Positions 33,866-42,663 are shown, counted from the stretch's first letter. The stretch: DNA of 48,922 nucleotides from an uncultured Faecalitalea sp. (GCA_946408025.1 CAMJQJ010000007.1:1-48922), one strand, 5' to 3'. The notes: a model not told the origin generated them from the letters alone. Numbers and translations: made by a program.

Positions 33866-36112
33866 ATGAGAAAAGAGTGGCAAGGTTTCAAAGGAACAAA
33901 ATGGCAAGATGAAGTGGATGTTCGTGAATTTATTCAGAACAACTATACTCCATATGATGGGGATGAAAGCTTTATGTCTGAGCCAACAGAAGCGACAGAG
34001 AAATTATGGGGAGCTTTGCAAAATCTTCAAAAAGAAGAGCGTGCCAAAGGTGGCGTTTTAGATATGGAAACAGATATTGTTTCTTCATTAACATCTTATG
34101 GGCCAGGTTATATCGATGAATCATTGAAAGATTTAGAACAGATCGTTGGGTTACAGACAGATAAACCATTAAAACGTGCTTTTATGCCATACGGTGGAAT
34201 TCGTATGAGTGAAGAAGCATGTACAACATATGGTTATAAACCAAGCGAAAAATTACACGAAATCTTTACGAAATATCATAAAACTCATAATGATGCGGTA
34301 TTTAGTGCATATACGCCAGAAATGCGTGCAGCAAGGCGAAATAAGATAATCACAGGACTTCCTGATACATATGGACGTGGACGTATTGTTGGGGATTATC
34401 GTAGAGTTGCGTTATATGGTATTGACTATTTGATTGAGAAAAAGGAAGAAGATTTGGCACTTTGTGGCGATGGCACAATGCTGGATCATATTATTCGTCA
34501 GCGTGAAGAGTTGGCTGATCAAATCAAGGCTTTAAAAGGTATGAAAGAAATGGCTGCTGCTTACGGCTATGATATTTCTGGGCCAGCTAAAAATGCCAAA
34601 GAAGCCGCACAGTGGTTATATTTTGGATATTTAGCTGCAATTAAAACTCAAAATGGTGCAGCTATGAGTGTTGGACGTATTTCAACTTTCCTTGATATTT
34701 ATTTTGAACGTGATCTAAAAGCAGGAATCTTAACAGAAAGTCAGGCACAGGAAATCATTGATCATATGACCATGAAGTTTAGAATGGTTAAATTTGCTCG
34801 TATTCCAAGTTACAATCAATTATTCTCTGGTGACCCGGTTTGGGCGACTTTAGATGTTGCAGGTATTGGCATGGATGGAAGACATATGGTAACTAAGACA
34901 TGTTATCGTTTCCTACATACGCTTGAAAATATGGGGCCTAGTCCTGAACCAAACTTGACTGTACTGTATTCATCTCACTTACCTGAAAACTTTAAAAAGT
35001 ATGCTGCAAAGATCAGTGTTGCGACTAGCTCTGTTCAATATGAAAATGACGATGTGATGCGCCCAGTTTGGGGTGATGACTATGCAGTATGTTGCTGCGT
35101 AAGTGCAACACAGACAGGTAAAGAAATGCAATTCTTCGGTGCTCGTGCAAATCTAGCGAAATGTTTGTTGTACGCAATCAATGGTGGTGTCGATGAGAAG
35201 ACAAAAACGCAGGTAGGACCGGAATATAAACCTATTACAAGTGAGTATCTAGACTTTGATGAAGTAATGCATAAATATGACATCATGATGGACTGGTTGT
35301 CTGGACTATATGTAAATACATTGAATTTGATCCAGTATATGCATGATAAATATTATTATGAAGCAAGCCAGATGGCATTGATTGATACAAATGTTCGTCG
35401 TACATTTGCAACAGGTATTGCTGGTTTTTCTCATGTGGTTGATTCATTATGTGCTATTAAATACGCAAAAGTAAAAACAGTCCGTGATGAAAATGGTTTA
35501 GTTGTAGATTATGAAATTGAAGGAGATTTCCCTCGTTATGGAAATGATGACGATAGAGCTGATGAAATCGCTGTATGGTTGTTAAAAACGTTCATGCGTA
35601 AAATTGAAAAACATCATACATATCGCGATAGTGAACCAACTACTTCTATTTTGACGATTACATCCAATGTTGTATATGGAAAAGCGACTGGAGCTTTACC
35701 AGATGGTAGAAAAGCAGGGGAACCTTTATCACCAGGTGCCAACCCATCTTATGGTGCTGAAAAGAATGGCTTGTTAGCATCATTAAACTCAGTAGCTAAA
35801 CTTCCTTATGAATATGCTCTTGATGGTATTTCAAATACGCAAACGATAAACCCTGGAGCCTTAGGCCATGATGATGAAGAAAGGGCAGAAAATCTAGTTC
35901 ATGTCATGGATGGATATTTTGATCAGGGTGCGCATCATTTAAATGTCAATGTATTTGGCGTTGAAAAATTAAAGGATGCTATGGAACATCCAGAAAAAGA
36001 AGAATATCAAAACTTCACGATTCGTGTTTCTGGATATGCGGTTAAATTCATTGATTTAACTCGTGAGCAGCAATTAGATGTTATTGCTCGTACGTGTCAC
36101 GATCATCTATAA
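33866..36112 (+). CDS. pflB: Formate C-acetyltransferase (pyruvate formate-lyase)
   Basis: This 748 aa glycyl radical enzyme converts pyruvate and CoA to acetyl-CoA and formate. The active-site cysteines lie in [11 protein letters not shown] (Cys409-411). Most PFLs have Ala-Cys-Cys, so the first of the three is an extra. The radical site is Gly723 in [28 protein letters not shown] and [11 protein letters not shown] are PFL signatures. AGGAGGA lies 6 bp before ATG, only 14 bp after the riboswitch, and no terminator is visible between, so control may be translational. A hairpin separates it from pflA. Confidence 0.97.
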   Translation: MRKEWQGFKGTKWQDEVDVREFIQNNYTPYDGDESFMSEPTEATEKLWGALQNLQKEERAKGGVLDMETDIVSSLTSYGPGYIDESLKDLEQIVGLQTDKPLKRAFMPYGGIRMSEEACTTYGYKPSEKLHEIFTKYHKTHNDAVFSAYTPEMRAARRNKIITGLPDTYGRGRIVGDYRRVALYGIDYLIEKKEEDLALCGDGTMLDHIIRQREELADQIKALKGMKEMAAAYGYDISGPAKNAKEAAQWLYFGYLAAIKTQNGAAMSVGRISTFLDIYFERDLKAGILTESQAQEIIDHMTMKFRMVKFARIPSYNQLFSGDPVWATLDVAGIGMDGRHMVTKTCYRFLHTLENMGPSPEPNLTVLYSSHLPENFKKYAAKISVATSSVQYENDDVMRPVWGDDYAVCCCVSATQTGKEMQFFGARANLAKCLLYAINGGVDEKTKTQVGPEYKPITSEYLDFDEVMHKYDIMMDWLSGLYVNTLNLIQYMHDKYYYEASQMALIDTNVRRTFATGIAGFSHVVDSLCAIKYAKVKTVRDENGLVVDYEIEGDFPRYGNDDDRADEIAVWLLKTFMRKIEKHHTYRDSEPTTSILTITSNVVYGKATGALPDGRKAGEPLSPGANPSYGAEKNGLLASLNSVAKLPYEYALDGISNTQTINPGALGHDDEERAENLVHVMDGYFDQGAHHLNVNVFGVEKLKDAMEHPEKEEYQNFTIRVSGYAVKFIDLTREQQLDVIARTCHDHL

Positions 36113-36117
36113 AATAT

Positions 36118-36142
36118 AAAAGCCTGTTTTCAGGCTTTTTTT
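36118..36142 (+). terminator. Hairpin/terminator between pflB and pflA
   Basis: The nine-pair stem AAAAGCCTG/CAGGCTTTT with loop TTTT runs into a T tract. It lies 15 bp before the pflA start. It may lower pflA expression relative to pflB by partial termination, since little activase is needed. Confidence 0.8.
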
Positions 36143-36157
36143 AGAAAGGAAATAACT

Positions 36158-36889
36158 ATGACTTTGGGTTCAATTCATTCAATTGAAACTTTTGGATCTG
36201 TCGATGGGCCAGGTGTTCGTTATGTAATCTTTATGCAGGGATGCAGGATGCGATGTCAATTTTGTCATAATGCCGATACATGGAGAATTCAAGAGCCTGA
36301 CCAAAATCCAGTAGATGTATTAGATAAAGCCTTACGTTATCGTCCATATTGGAAGGATAAAGGTGGTATTACCGTAAGTGGAGGAGAACCATTGTTACAG
36401 ATTGATTTTTTGATAGAACTGTTTACTCTTGCCAAAAAAGAAGGTGTTCATACAGTTCTTGATACCTGTGGGCAGCCTTTTACTTATAATGAACCATTTT
36501 TTAATAAGTTTAATCAGTTGATGGATGTATGTGATCTAGTTTTATTAGATATTAAGCATATAGATAATGATAAGCATCAACTATTAACCGGCCATACGAA
36601 CCAGAATATCTTAGAAATGGCAAAATATCTTTCTAAGATAAATAAACCTGTATGGATTCGGCATGTACTAGTTCCACAAAGAACGGATGAAGATGTTTTC
36701 TTAAAAAAATTATCTCAATTTATTTCAGAATTAAAAAATATAGAAAGAGTGGAAGTTTTACCGTATCATACATTAGGGGCTTATAAATGGCGTGAGTTAG
36801 GTCTATCATATCCTTTAGAAGGGGTTGATCCTCCAACAAAAGATAGGATAGAAAATGCAAATAAAATTTTAAAGACAGGCTGGCGATAA
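36158..36889 (+). CDS. pflA: Pyruvate formate-lyase activating enzyme
   Basis: This 243 aa radical SAM enzyme installs the glycyl radical on PflB. It opens with IETFGSVDGPGVRYVIFMQGC, and the cluster motif is CRMRCQFC (CxxxCxxC). GGITVSGGEPLLQ is the SAM motif and DVCDLVLLDIKHID follows. It lacks the ferredoxin-like insert present in the other activase at 24979, as expected for PflA. SD AGAAAGGA precedes the start. Confidence 0.96.
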   Translation: MTLGSIHSIETFGSVDGPGVRYVIFMQGCRMRCQFCHNADTWRIQEPDQNPVDVLDKALRYRPYWKDKGGITVSGGEPLLQIDFLIELFTLAKKEGVHTVLDTCGQPFTYNEPFFNKFNQLMDVCDLVLLDIKHIDNDKHQLLTGHTNQNILEMAKYLSKINKPVWIRHVLVPQRTDEDVFLKKLSQFISELKNIERVEVLPYHTLGAYKWRELGLSYPLEGVDPPTKDRIENANKILKTGWR

Positions 36890-36903
36890 AAAGTCAGCCT
36901 TTT
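36877..36903 (+). terminator. Weak terminator after pflA
   Basis: The six-pair stem AGGCTG/CAGCCT is followed by only four T residues, one of which belongs to the stem. It overlaps the pflA stop. Read-through to the MATE gene is possible, although a TATAAT near 36951 could start that gene separately. Confidence 0.55.
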
Positions 36904-36973
36904 CCTATCGAATGGAAAATATCTACTCTTAAAGGATAATGAATTTCTGTTATAATATCAAAGGTGATGAAAT

Positions 36974-38305
36974 ATGGCTGTATTACAAAAATCTATGACA
37001 CAGGGAACCATTTGGAAACAAATGGTAGTATTCGCTTTACCAATATTCTTTAGCAATCTATTTCAACAGTTATATAATGCAGCGGATTCGCTGATTGTTG
37101 GTAATTTCTTAGGTAGTGAAGCTCTTGCTGCAGTAAGTTCATCAGGGAATTTGATATTTATGATGATTGGTTTGTTTAATGGGGTTGCTTTGGGTGCAGG
37201 TGTAGTAATTTCACGATATTTTGGTGCCCAGGATCATGAACGCCTTCGTATCGCTATACATACAGATGTAGCCTTTGGATTGATAATGTCAGTCATCTTA
37301 ACGATTCTTGGTGTGGTATTGGCACCATTGATATTAGAATTAATGGGCACACCTGAAACTGTCATGCCCGAATCTATAAAATATTTCCGTGTTTATTTTG
37401 CAGGTGCATTAGGACTAGTTATGTATAATATTTTCGTAGGGATCCTTCAATCATTAGGAGATAGCAAACATCCATTGTATTACTTAATCGTTTCAAGTTT
37501 GATTAATATTATTCTTGATTATGTGTTAATTGCCTGGTTTGGTATGGGGGTTGAAGCTGCGGCTTTTGCGACAATTTTATCTCAGTTTGTAAGTGCATTT
37601 TTGTGCATGCGACTTTTGCATAAAAGTCAAGAAAGTTATAGTCTTTCTTTTCATGAAGTTCGAATTAATAAGGAAATGTTGATAGAAATATTGCGTAATG
37701 GAATTCCAAGTGGAATACAGAATTCAATTACTGGGGTGGCAAATGTTGTGGTTCAATCCAATATCAATGCTTTTGGAGCTATGGCAATGGCTGGGTGTGG
37801 TGCGTATTCAAAAATTGAAGGATTTGCCTTTCTGCCAATTATGAGCTTTAATAATGCGATAACTACATTTGTTGGTCAAAATCTGGGAGCAAGGCAGGAA
37901 AATCGTGCTCAGAAAGGGGCGATTTTTGGGATTGCGTGTAGTGTTATTATCGCAGAGCTTATTGGAATAGGGACTGTAGTGTTTGCGGATCAATTGATTT
38001 TGTTGTTTGATAATAATTCCGAAGTGATTTCTTTTGGCGTTGCTAGATCTCAGATTGCCGGCTTCTTCTTTTGTTTATTGGCCTTTACACATGCTATATC
38101 AGCAGTAAAACGAGGAGCAGGGAAACCAATGATACCGATGATGGTGATGATTGTTTGCTGGTGCGTTATTCGAGTAATTTTCTTAAGTGTTACAGGATAT
38201 TTATTCCATGATATACAATTTGTTTATTGGGTTTATCCTCTGACTTGGGGATTGTCGTCTCTATATTATGCTTATGATATCATTAAGCATAAAAAGTTAT
38301 TTTAA
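36974..38305 (+). CDS. MATE family efflux transporter (second)
   Basis: This 443 aa protein has about twelve membrane segments. It opens with IWKQMVVFALPIFFSNLFQQLYNAADSLIVGNFLG, a typical NorM/DinF first helix. FNNAITTFVGQNLGARQENRA marks the second half. Its sequence differs clearly from the MATE protein at 21016, so the two are not a recent duplication. AAAGGTGATG serves as SD. The substrate is unknown and no regulator is adjacent. Confidence 0.92.
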   Translation: MAVLQKSMTQGTIWKQMVVFALPIFFSNLFQQLYNAADSLIVGNFLGSEALAAVSSSGNLIFMMIGLFNGVALGAGVVISRYFGAQDHERLRIAIHTDVAFGLIMSVILTILGVVLAPLILELMGTPETVMPESIKYFRVYFAGALGLVMYNIFVGILQSLGDSKHPLYYLIVSSLINIILDYVLIAWFGMGVEAAAFATILSQFVSAFLCMRLLHKSQESYSLSFHEVRINKEMLIEILRNGIPSGIQNSITGVANVVVQSNINAFGAMAMAGCGAYSKIEGFAFLPIMSFNNAITTFVGQNLGARQENRAQKGAIFGIACSVIIAELIGIGTVVFADQLILLFDNNSEVISFGVARSQIAGFFFCLLAFTHAISAVKRGAGKPMIPMMVMIVCWCVIRVIFLSVTGYLFHDIQFVYWVYPLTWGLSSLYYAYDIIKHKKLF

Positions 38306-38392
38306 ATGCTTATTTTATCGTTTTCTGCAAATAATACGATTCTGTCATGAATACAGTTATTTTGAAGTTGTAATTTTTTAGATTAAAATGAT

Positions 38393-38434
38393 AAGGACTG
38401 ATCCCTGTATTTTTCAGGTATTGGTCCTTTTTAT
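38393..38434 (+). terminator. Terminator after the second MATE gene
   Basis: The outer stem AAGGAC/GTCCTT and inner stem CCTG/CAGG enclose a loop of about seven bases and lead into a T-rich run. The 276 bp gap up to the PBP gene (38306-38581) otherwise holds only the bidirectional hairpin at its right end. Confidence 0.75.
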
Positions 38435-38517
38435 TTTATTGTAATACCCAATATTTACTACACGTGGGTTATCTATATTCGGTTTTCTTTTTTACTCATC
38501 GTTAGTTTTGGTAAAAG

Positions 38518-38566
38518 AAAAAACGAACCTTTTAGTTCGAACATTCAAACTTTAGATTCGTTTTTT
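38518..38566 (-). terminator. Bidirectional terminator, serves the PBP gene
   Basis: AAAAAACGAA pairs perfectly with TTCGTTTTTT across an AT-rich loop, so it has a T run on either strand. It lies 15 bp beyond the PBP stop codon. Confidence 0.75.
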
Positions 38567-38581
38567 CTTATATTTCTTTTA

Positions 38582-41113
38582 TTAGAACAAATTTAATAAT
38601 TGTTGAATTAGTTTTCTAGGGTCCCAACTTAAGATAGCGGCAATGTTTTGTGTCTGTGTACCTGTATTGCCACCTTGGTTTTCTCCATCACCTGTATCTC
38701 CGCCAGTTCCATCTCCTGGATCAGGTGGATATGTACAAGTCGTTCCGTTCCATGTACCACCACTTGCAATACATTCTTCTTCAGGTGTTGGTGGATATGT
38801 ACATGCTGTACCATCCCATGTACCACCATTGGCAATACATTCTTCTTCAGGTGTTGGAGTTTCAGGTTCTTCTTCCTCTTCTTTTACACAAGTAGAACTT
38901 TCTGCATCCCATGTACCACCTTCAGCCTCGCAAGCTTTTTGTTCTTCTGAAGTATCGTCTTCATCATCGTCTGTCGCAGATGTATCAGGATCTCCTTTAC
39001 TTGCAAATTCAGTCTTGATGTAACCACCTTTATAATCAGTAATTCCATCAGGACGAGGAATATCTACATATTGCTCTCTAGAACTCATGTAATCTAACAA
39101 ATAATCTGTAATTTCAAAAGCCATATTGTAATATATGATTTGGTTAACAGGTATGTAATAACCTTGTTGTTCATACTGTGTCAAGTAACCGGACCAGCAT
39201 GCAACAGTATATGCACTAGAATAACCAACCGACCATTCATCACGGATTGCAGCTTGTGGAATTCGATATTGTAATCCATAAGTTCCCCAGTCAGATGTAC
39301 CGGATTTACCATAGATTGGGTATGAAGATGAAGCTAATTGATCATTCATCATTCCGTAGTTTCCATTTACAACATCATATAATAACTGCGACATCATCCA
39401 TGCTGCTTGTTCAGAAATGACTTGAATCGGCTCTAAATTTGGAGTTATTTCAGAATTATCGTTACGATATACAATCTTACGAATTGTATGATCTTCAATT
39501 CGTTTTCCTCCATTAGCAAAGATTGTATAGGCGCTTGCCTGTTCTCTTGAAGAAGCCTGCATATCGGCACCACCGATACAATACTGTTCGACAAAGGCTT
39601 CTGCAACATCATCTGTATAACCAAGTTTCTTACAATAATCTTTCCAATAGTCATACCCTGTTTTATCTACTAGATCAATCATAGCTTGGGCAGCTGGTGT
39701 GTTTTTAGATACACCCAGTGCTTTAGCTAGTGACATTTTTCCATCATATTTACCATCTGAGTTTCCTAAATTAGTTCCAGAGTTAAAATAGTCTTTTGCT
39801 TTATCGTTTACCGTGTGTACGGTTGACCATCCTAAGAGATCAAATGTCGATGCATAAGCTAATAATGGTTTCATAGAAGAACCTGGAGATCTTTGCATTA
39901 TAGAACTATCTTTACGATCTGCAGAGTTTGGATCATAGAATCGCCCAGGACCTACTGCTAATACTTCACCAGTATCGTTATCCACAACGGTGAAACCAAC
40001 ATCAAACGCTTCGTCTGGGAAGGCGAAAATTTCGCCATTACAGATAGCATTTGCCTGATCTTGTAAATCTGTATCAAGACATGTATAGATGTCCATTGGA
40101 ACAATGGCTGGATCTTGTCCGGTCAAAGTAGCAGCTTCACTTAATACTTGATCTAAGTAAGCAGCATACGGATTTGAGTTTTCCTGTGTTGTATACTGAA
40201 GTGAGAATGCCAAATCTGTGTTTACATATAAGTTATATTCTTCTTCTGTAATATACCCGTGTTGAAGCATCATAGCTAGTGTAGTATTACGTCGTTCTGT
40301 TGCAAGCTGTAAATGATCTGTATCTGGATCATTTAAGTTGTTGACTGGATTGTAGTAGTCAGGAGCATTGATTGCACCCGCCAAGAATGCGGCTTCACTA
40401 ACGTTTAACTGAGAAACATCTTTATTGAAATAATAATTAGCGGCTTTTTGAATGCCTCGAGTATTTCCGCCTGAACCAAACCAAATACGATTAACATAGA
40501 ATTCAAAAATAGACTCTTTATCCAATGATTGTTCTGCAATTAAAGAAAGATAAATTTCTTGGACTTTTAATTTGATTTGATCGACAGCGGTATAACCACC
40601 AGATTCTTGTAGCTGTTCTTCTTTTTTCTTTGTAAAGGCATTATCGATCATCTGCATGGTCAATGTTGAACCACCTTGAGAAAAATCTCCAGTCCTTAGG
40701 TTAGTTAAAGCAGCGGCCATAAAACGAGGAAGATCAAAACCATTATGTTCAAAGAAACGAGAATCTTCGATCGATAAGAAAGCATCAATAACAGATTGCG
40801 GTATCTGTTCATAAGAAACATCTTCACGGATTTCAGAGCCTAATTCTGTCCAAACGTTCCCGTTTCCATCAAATATTCGCGTGTTTTGTGTTGTGATGAG
40901 TCCATCTTTATTGAAACGCATACCATCTGGATCGTTAACAATATTTACAAGGATAAAGAATACAGATATACATCCTACTAAAAAGACTGTCAGTACGCCG
41001 ATAGCAAGCTTGTTCCAAACGTCTAACTTTCGGCGACCATTTGGTTTAGGCTTTTTTGGGGGTTTGGAATTTGAACCTGCATTATTTTTGAGTTTTGACA
41101 TTAGTTTTGCCAT
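38582..41113 (-). CDS. Class A penicillin-binding protein (transglycosylase/transpeptidase)
   Basis: This 843 aa bifunctional PBP polymerises and cross-links peptidoglycan. It has a basic cytoplasmic tail, a transmembrane segment at about 38-60, and a GT51 domain with IEDSRFFEHNGFD and QGGSTLTMQM. Its transpeptidase domain has SPGSSMKPLLAY (SxxK), a SKN-type SxN motif and KSGTSDWG. The last 110 residues are unusual: an acidic linker, three cysteine-paired GGTW modules and a Gly/Thr-rich stretch. I set the start at ATG 41113, with AAGGAGG 9 bp upstream, not the track's 41143. The SD lies within the end of recU, the same recU-PBP pairing as in B. subtilis. Confidence 0.95.
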   Translation of the reverse strand: MAKLMSKLKNNAGSNSKPPKKPKPNGRRKLDVWNKLAIGVLTVFLVGCISVFFILVNIVNDPDGMRFNKDGLITTQNTRIFDGNGNVWTELGSEIREDVSYEQIPQSVIDAFLSIEDSRFFEHNGFDLPRFMAAALTNLRTGDFSQGGSTLTMQMIDNAFTKKKEEQLQESGGYTAVDQIKLKVQEIYLSLIAEQSLDKESIFEFYVNRIWFGSGGNTRGIQKAANYYFNKDVSQLNVSEAAFLAGAINAPDYYNPVNNLNDPDTDHLQLATERRNTTLAMMLQHGYITEEEYNLYVNTDLAFSLQYTTQENSNPYAAYLDQVLSEAATLTGQDPAIVPMDIYTCLDTDLQDQANAICNGEIFAFPDEAFDVGFTVVDNDTGEVLAVGPGRFYDPNSADRKDSSIMQRSPGSSMKPLLAYASTFDLLGWSTVHTVNDKAKDYFNSGTNLGNSDGKYDGKMSLAKALGVSKNTPAAQAMIDLVDKTGYDYWKDYCKKLGYTDDVAEAFVEQYCIGGADMQASSREQASAYTIFANGGKRIEDHTIRKIVYRNDNSEITPNLEPIQVISEQAAWMMSQLLYDVVNGNYGMMNDQLASSSYPIYGKSGTSDWGTYGLQYRIPQAAIRDEWSVGYSSAYTVACWSGYLTQYEQQGYYIPVNQIIYYNMAFEITDYLLDYMSSREQYVDIPRPDGITDYKGGYIKTEFASKGDPDTSATDDDEDDTSEEQKACEAEGGTWDAESSTCVKEEEEEPETPTPEEECIANGGTWDGTACTYPPTPEEECIASGGTWNGTTCTYPPDPGDGTGGDTGDGENQGGNTGTQTQNIAAILSWDPRKLIQQLLNLF
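38724..38855 (-). repeat. Tandem 66-bp coding repeat in the PBP C-terminus
   Basis: Two adjacent 66 bp units (38724-38789 and 38790-38855) are alike over most of their length and encode PEEECIA(N/S)GGTW(D/N)GT(A/T)CTYPP. A third, diverged half-unit at about 38884-38935 encodes CEAEGGTWDAESSTC. Each module holds two cysteines about 13 residues apart that could form a disulfide loop outside the cell. Confidence 0.85.
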
Positions 41114-41117
41114 GAAT

Positions 41118-41702
41118 TCAATCCTCCTTAAAATATTTTGCATCCACCTCTTTTAAATATGCTAATCGTGGACGCAGTCCTTCTTTGATCAGTTGACCAT
41201 TCTCTAAAAACCATTTATATGGAATAAAGCTTTTTGTCGTCTGATGATATTTTTTGATAAGCAATGGAGCATCGACCAGAAAGGTTTGCTGATAATGTGT
41301 AAAACGAATAATAAAGAAACCGATACCTCCATGAATCTTTACTTTTTTTAGATGTTCTATTTGATGATCATGTATCATCAATTTTGGAAATCCGGTTTTA
41401 TTTTTTGTTTCCTTTGCCTCAAAGTCGATATAACGTCCCCTATATACCCCATTGTAATCTGTAGTAGAAGGAGTTTTATAATAAGCTTCTACGATCTTAG
41501 CCTTATTTCTAGCCGGATAATCAACTCGAACCACTTGAACAGGGGTTGGTTTCTTATAAATTAATGCGATATCACAGGCTCTGTAATACTTGTTAGAATC
41601 ATTAATATCTGATTCAAGGCTCATTCCTCTTTGTGAATAAGTTGTGCTGGACTGTGATAAATTAACCGGCGAAATAGCGGTAGGATATTTTATCGTGCTC
41701 AT
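41118..41702 (-). CDS. recU: RecU Holliday junction resolvase
   Basis: This 194 aa nuclease resolves Holliday junctions in recombination. It has RGMSLESDINDSNKYYRACDIALIYKKPTPVQVV, the RecU opening. YRGRYIDFEAKETKNKTGFP contains the acidic and Lys catalytic residues. HDHQIEHLKKVKIHGGIGFFIIRF follows. The track start (TTG 41738) coincides with the -35 of a good promoter, so I use ATG 41702, which lies 7 bp after the -10 and has no SD. A leaderless transcript is likely. It is followed 4 bp later by the PBP gene. Confidence 0.93.
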   Translation of the reverse strand: MSTIKYPTAISPVNLSQSSTTYSQRGMSLESDINDSNKYYRACDIALIYKKPTPVQVVRVDYPARNKAKIVEAYYKTPSTTDYNGVYRGRYIDFEAKETKNKTGFPKLMIHDHQIEHLKKVKIHGGIGFFIIRFTHYQQTFLVDAPLLIKKYHQTTKSFIPYKWFLENGQLIKEGLRPRLAYLKEVDAKYFKED

Positions 41703-41709
41703 CGAAAAT

Positions 41710-41738
41710 ATTATATATGAAAAGATAAGAACATTCAA
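41710..41738 (-). promoter_or_regulatory. Promoter of recU-PBP, predicted to give a leaderless mRNA
   Basis: Read on the minus strand: TTGAAT, a 17 bp spacer, TATAAT, then ATTTTCG and the ATG. The usual start point 6-8 bases past the -10 falls on or just before the start codon. Confidence 0.65.
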
Positions 41739-41746
41739 ATTTGCGA

Positions 41747-41775
41747 TTGATTTTTTAGCCTAAAGACGGCATAAT
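41747..41775 (+). promoter_or_regulatory. Promoter of gpsB
   Basis: TTGATT, a 17 bp spacer and CATAAT lie back to back with the recU promoter. The transcript would begin near 41782, 19 bp before the gpsB start, and include its GGGGGA ribosome-binding site. Confidence 0.6.
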
Positions 41776-41800
41776 GTATAGAGAATTGGGGGAACAAATT

Positions 41801-42133
41801 ATGGCAAAAGATACAAATTTGACAGCTCAGGTTATTTACGAAAAAGAATTTCATGTAGATATTAAAGGATATGCACCTGCAGAAGTAGATGAATTCCTAG
41901 ATCAAATTATTGAAGATTATCAGATATATGATGAAAAAATTGAAGAGTTAGGACAGGCTTTGACTCGTTATGAAGAAAAAATCAAAGAACTTTCTCAGCA
42001 AATTTTTACTCTTCAGACAGAAAATCAAAATTTGAACGAAAAAGTTAATTCTGATTTTGTGAACGGAAACAGCGATATGGTAGATGTTTTAAAACGTATC
42101 GCACGTTTAGAAAAAGCTGTATTCAATCAGTAA
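41801..42133 (+). CDS. gpsB: GpsB cell-division/PBP-coordinating protein
   Basis: This 110 aa DivIVA-family protein has the lipid-binding-type N-terminus IYEKEFHVDIKGYAPAEVDEFLDQIIEDY, a coiled coil at about 40-82, and the short C-terminal helical bundle DMVDVLKRIARLEKAVF. GpsB docks class A PBPs at the division site in Bacillota, so the neighbouring PBP gene is a likely partner. ATG 41801 has GGGGGA upstream; the track start at 41774 lies inside the promoter. rnpB follows directly, an order common in Bacillota. Confidence 0.95.
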   Translation: MAKDTNLTAQVIYEKEFHVDIKGYAPAEVDEFLDQIIEDYQIYDEKIEELGQALTRYEEKIKELSQQIFTLQTENQNLNEKVNSDFVNGNSDMVDVLKRIARLEKAVFNQ

Positions 42134-42140
42134 GAAAAAA

Positions 42141-42489
42141 GTCTGAATCTAGACAGTCGCTGGCGTTTAGCTAGAGGAAAGTCCATGCTCGCACGATCTG
42201 AGATGATCGTAGTGTTTGTGCTAGATGAATAAATAAGTCTAGGCAGGTCCCAACCTGACGGCTGTCGATTTTCCTAAGGGAAACTATGGAAATAGACTAT
42301 AAAAGTGCCACAGAGACGAGACAATATGGAAACATATTGGGTGGAACGGGTAAACCCCGCAAGCGAGAAACCCAAATTTGGTAGGGGAGTCAGCTGGATT
42401 GAAATGAAATGAAGGCTGGATAACGAAAGTTATAGATAAATGACTGTCACTGACTTGTCAGAACAGAACATGGCTTATTGATTCAGATG
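42141..42489 (+). ncRNA. rnpB: RNase P RNA
   Basis: The conserved 5' core GAGGAAAGTCCATGCTCGCAC is present. So are AGTGCCACAGAGACGAGAC, GGTGGAACGGGTAAACCCCGCAAGCGAGAAACC, and the 3' core AGAACATGGCTTA. The termini pair as P1 (CTGAATC with GATTCAG). The length of about 349 nt is ordinary for a bacterial RNase P RNA. It lies 8 bp after gpsB and ends before a terminator. Confidence 0.95.
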
Positions 42490-42491
42490 TT

Positions 42492-42518
42492 AAGCAGGTG
42501 TAAAATCCTGCTTTTTTT
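42492..42518 (+). terminator. Terminator of rnpB
   Basis: The seven-pair stem AAGCAGG/CCTGCTT with an eight-base loop leads into a run of T residues just after the RNase P RNA. Confidence 0.9.
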
Positions 42519-42570
42519 CTCGTATTTTTAAAATTATGTGATACAATACCTGAGGAAGAAAGTAGGTGAG

Positions 42571-42642
42571 ATGATGTCTCCAGATCCGAGTGAATATTAT
42601 TCGAATAGTTTTGACAAATGCGGAGGCATCATTGAACAGTAG
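42571..42642 (+). CDS. 23-codon leader ORF upstream of corA-like gene
   Basis: ATG 42571 is preceded by AGGTGAG and opens a 23-codon frame, MMSPDPSEYYSNSFDKCGGIIEQ, ending in TAG. A likely -10 (TACAAT, 42543-42548) lies upstream. The start SPDPSE has alternating proline and acidic residues, like MgtL of Salmonella (MEPDPTP...), whose EPDP stretch destabilises ribosomes at low Mg2+. Codons 17-19 form the left arm of a hairpin whose right arm begins in the stop codon. The frame differs from that of the downstream transporter. Translation is inferred from the SD and the coding content; no protein evidence exists. Confidence 0.6.
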   Translation: MMSPDPSEYYSNSFDKCGGIIEQ

Positions 42643-42663
42643 CCTCCGCCAAAAAAGGAGGGG
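42620..42663 (+). promoter_or_regulatory. Mutually exclusive hairpins controlling the corA-like SD
   Basis: GCGGAGGC (42620-42627) pairs perfectly over eight bases with GCCTCCGC (42642-42649). The CCTCC within that right arm (42643-42647) can instead pair with the transporter's ribosome-binding GGAGG (42657-42661) across a nine-base loop. The first fold leaves the SD free and the second hides it. Confidence 0.6.

Noticed and set aside
38306-38581. Small gene or RNA between MATE and PBP
   Set aside because: Only two terminator-type hairpins are seen and no ORF with an SD.
38724-38855. Possible CRISPR-like or intergenic repeat
   Set aside because: The two units are adjacent without spacers and are in frame inside a gene, so they are a coding tandem duplication.
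38643-39023. Plus-strand ORFs of 126, 100 and 81 aa opposite the PBP C-terminus
   Set aside because: They are the antisense of the 66-bp PBP repeat; low-complexity Cys/Pro/Ser content, no SD, and the PBP frame on the other strand is certain.
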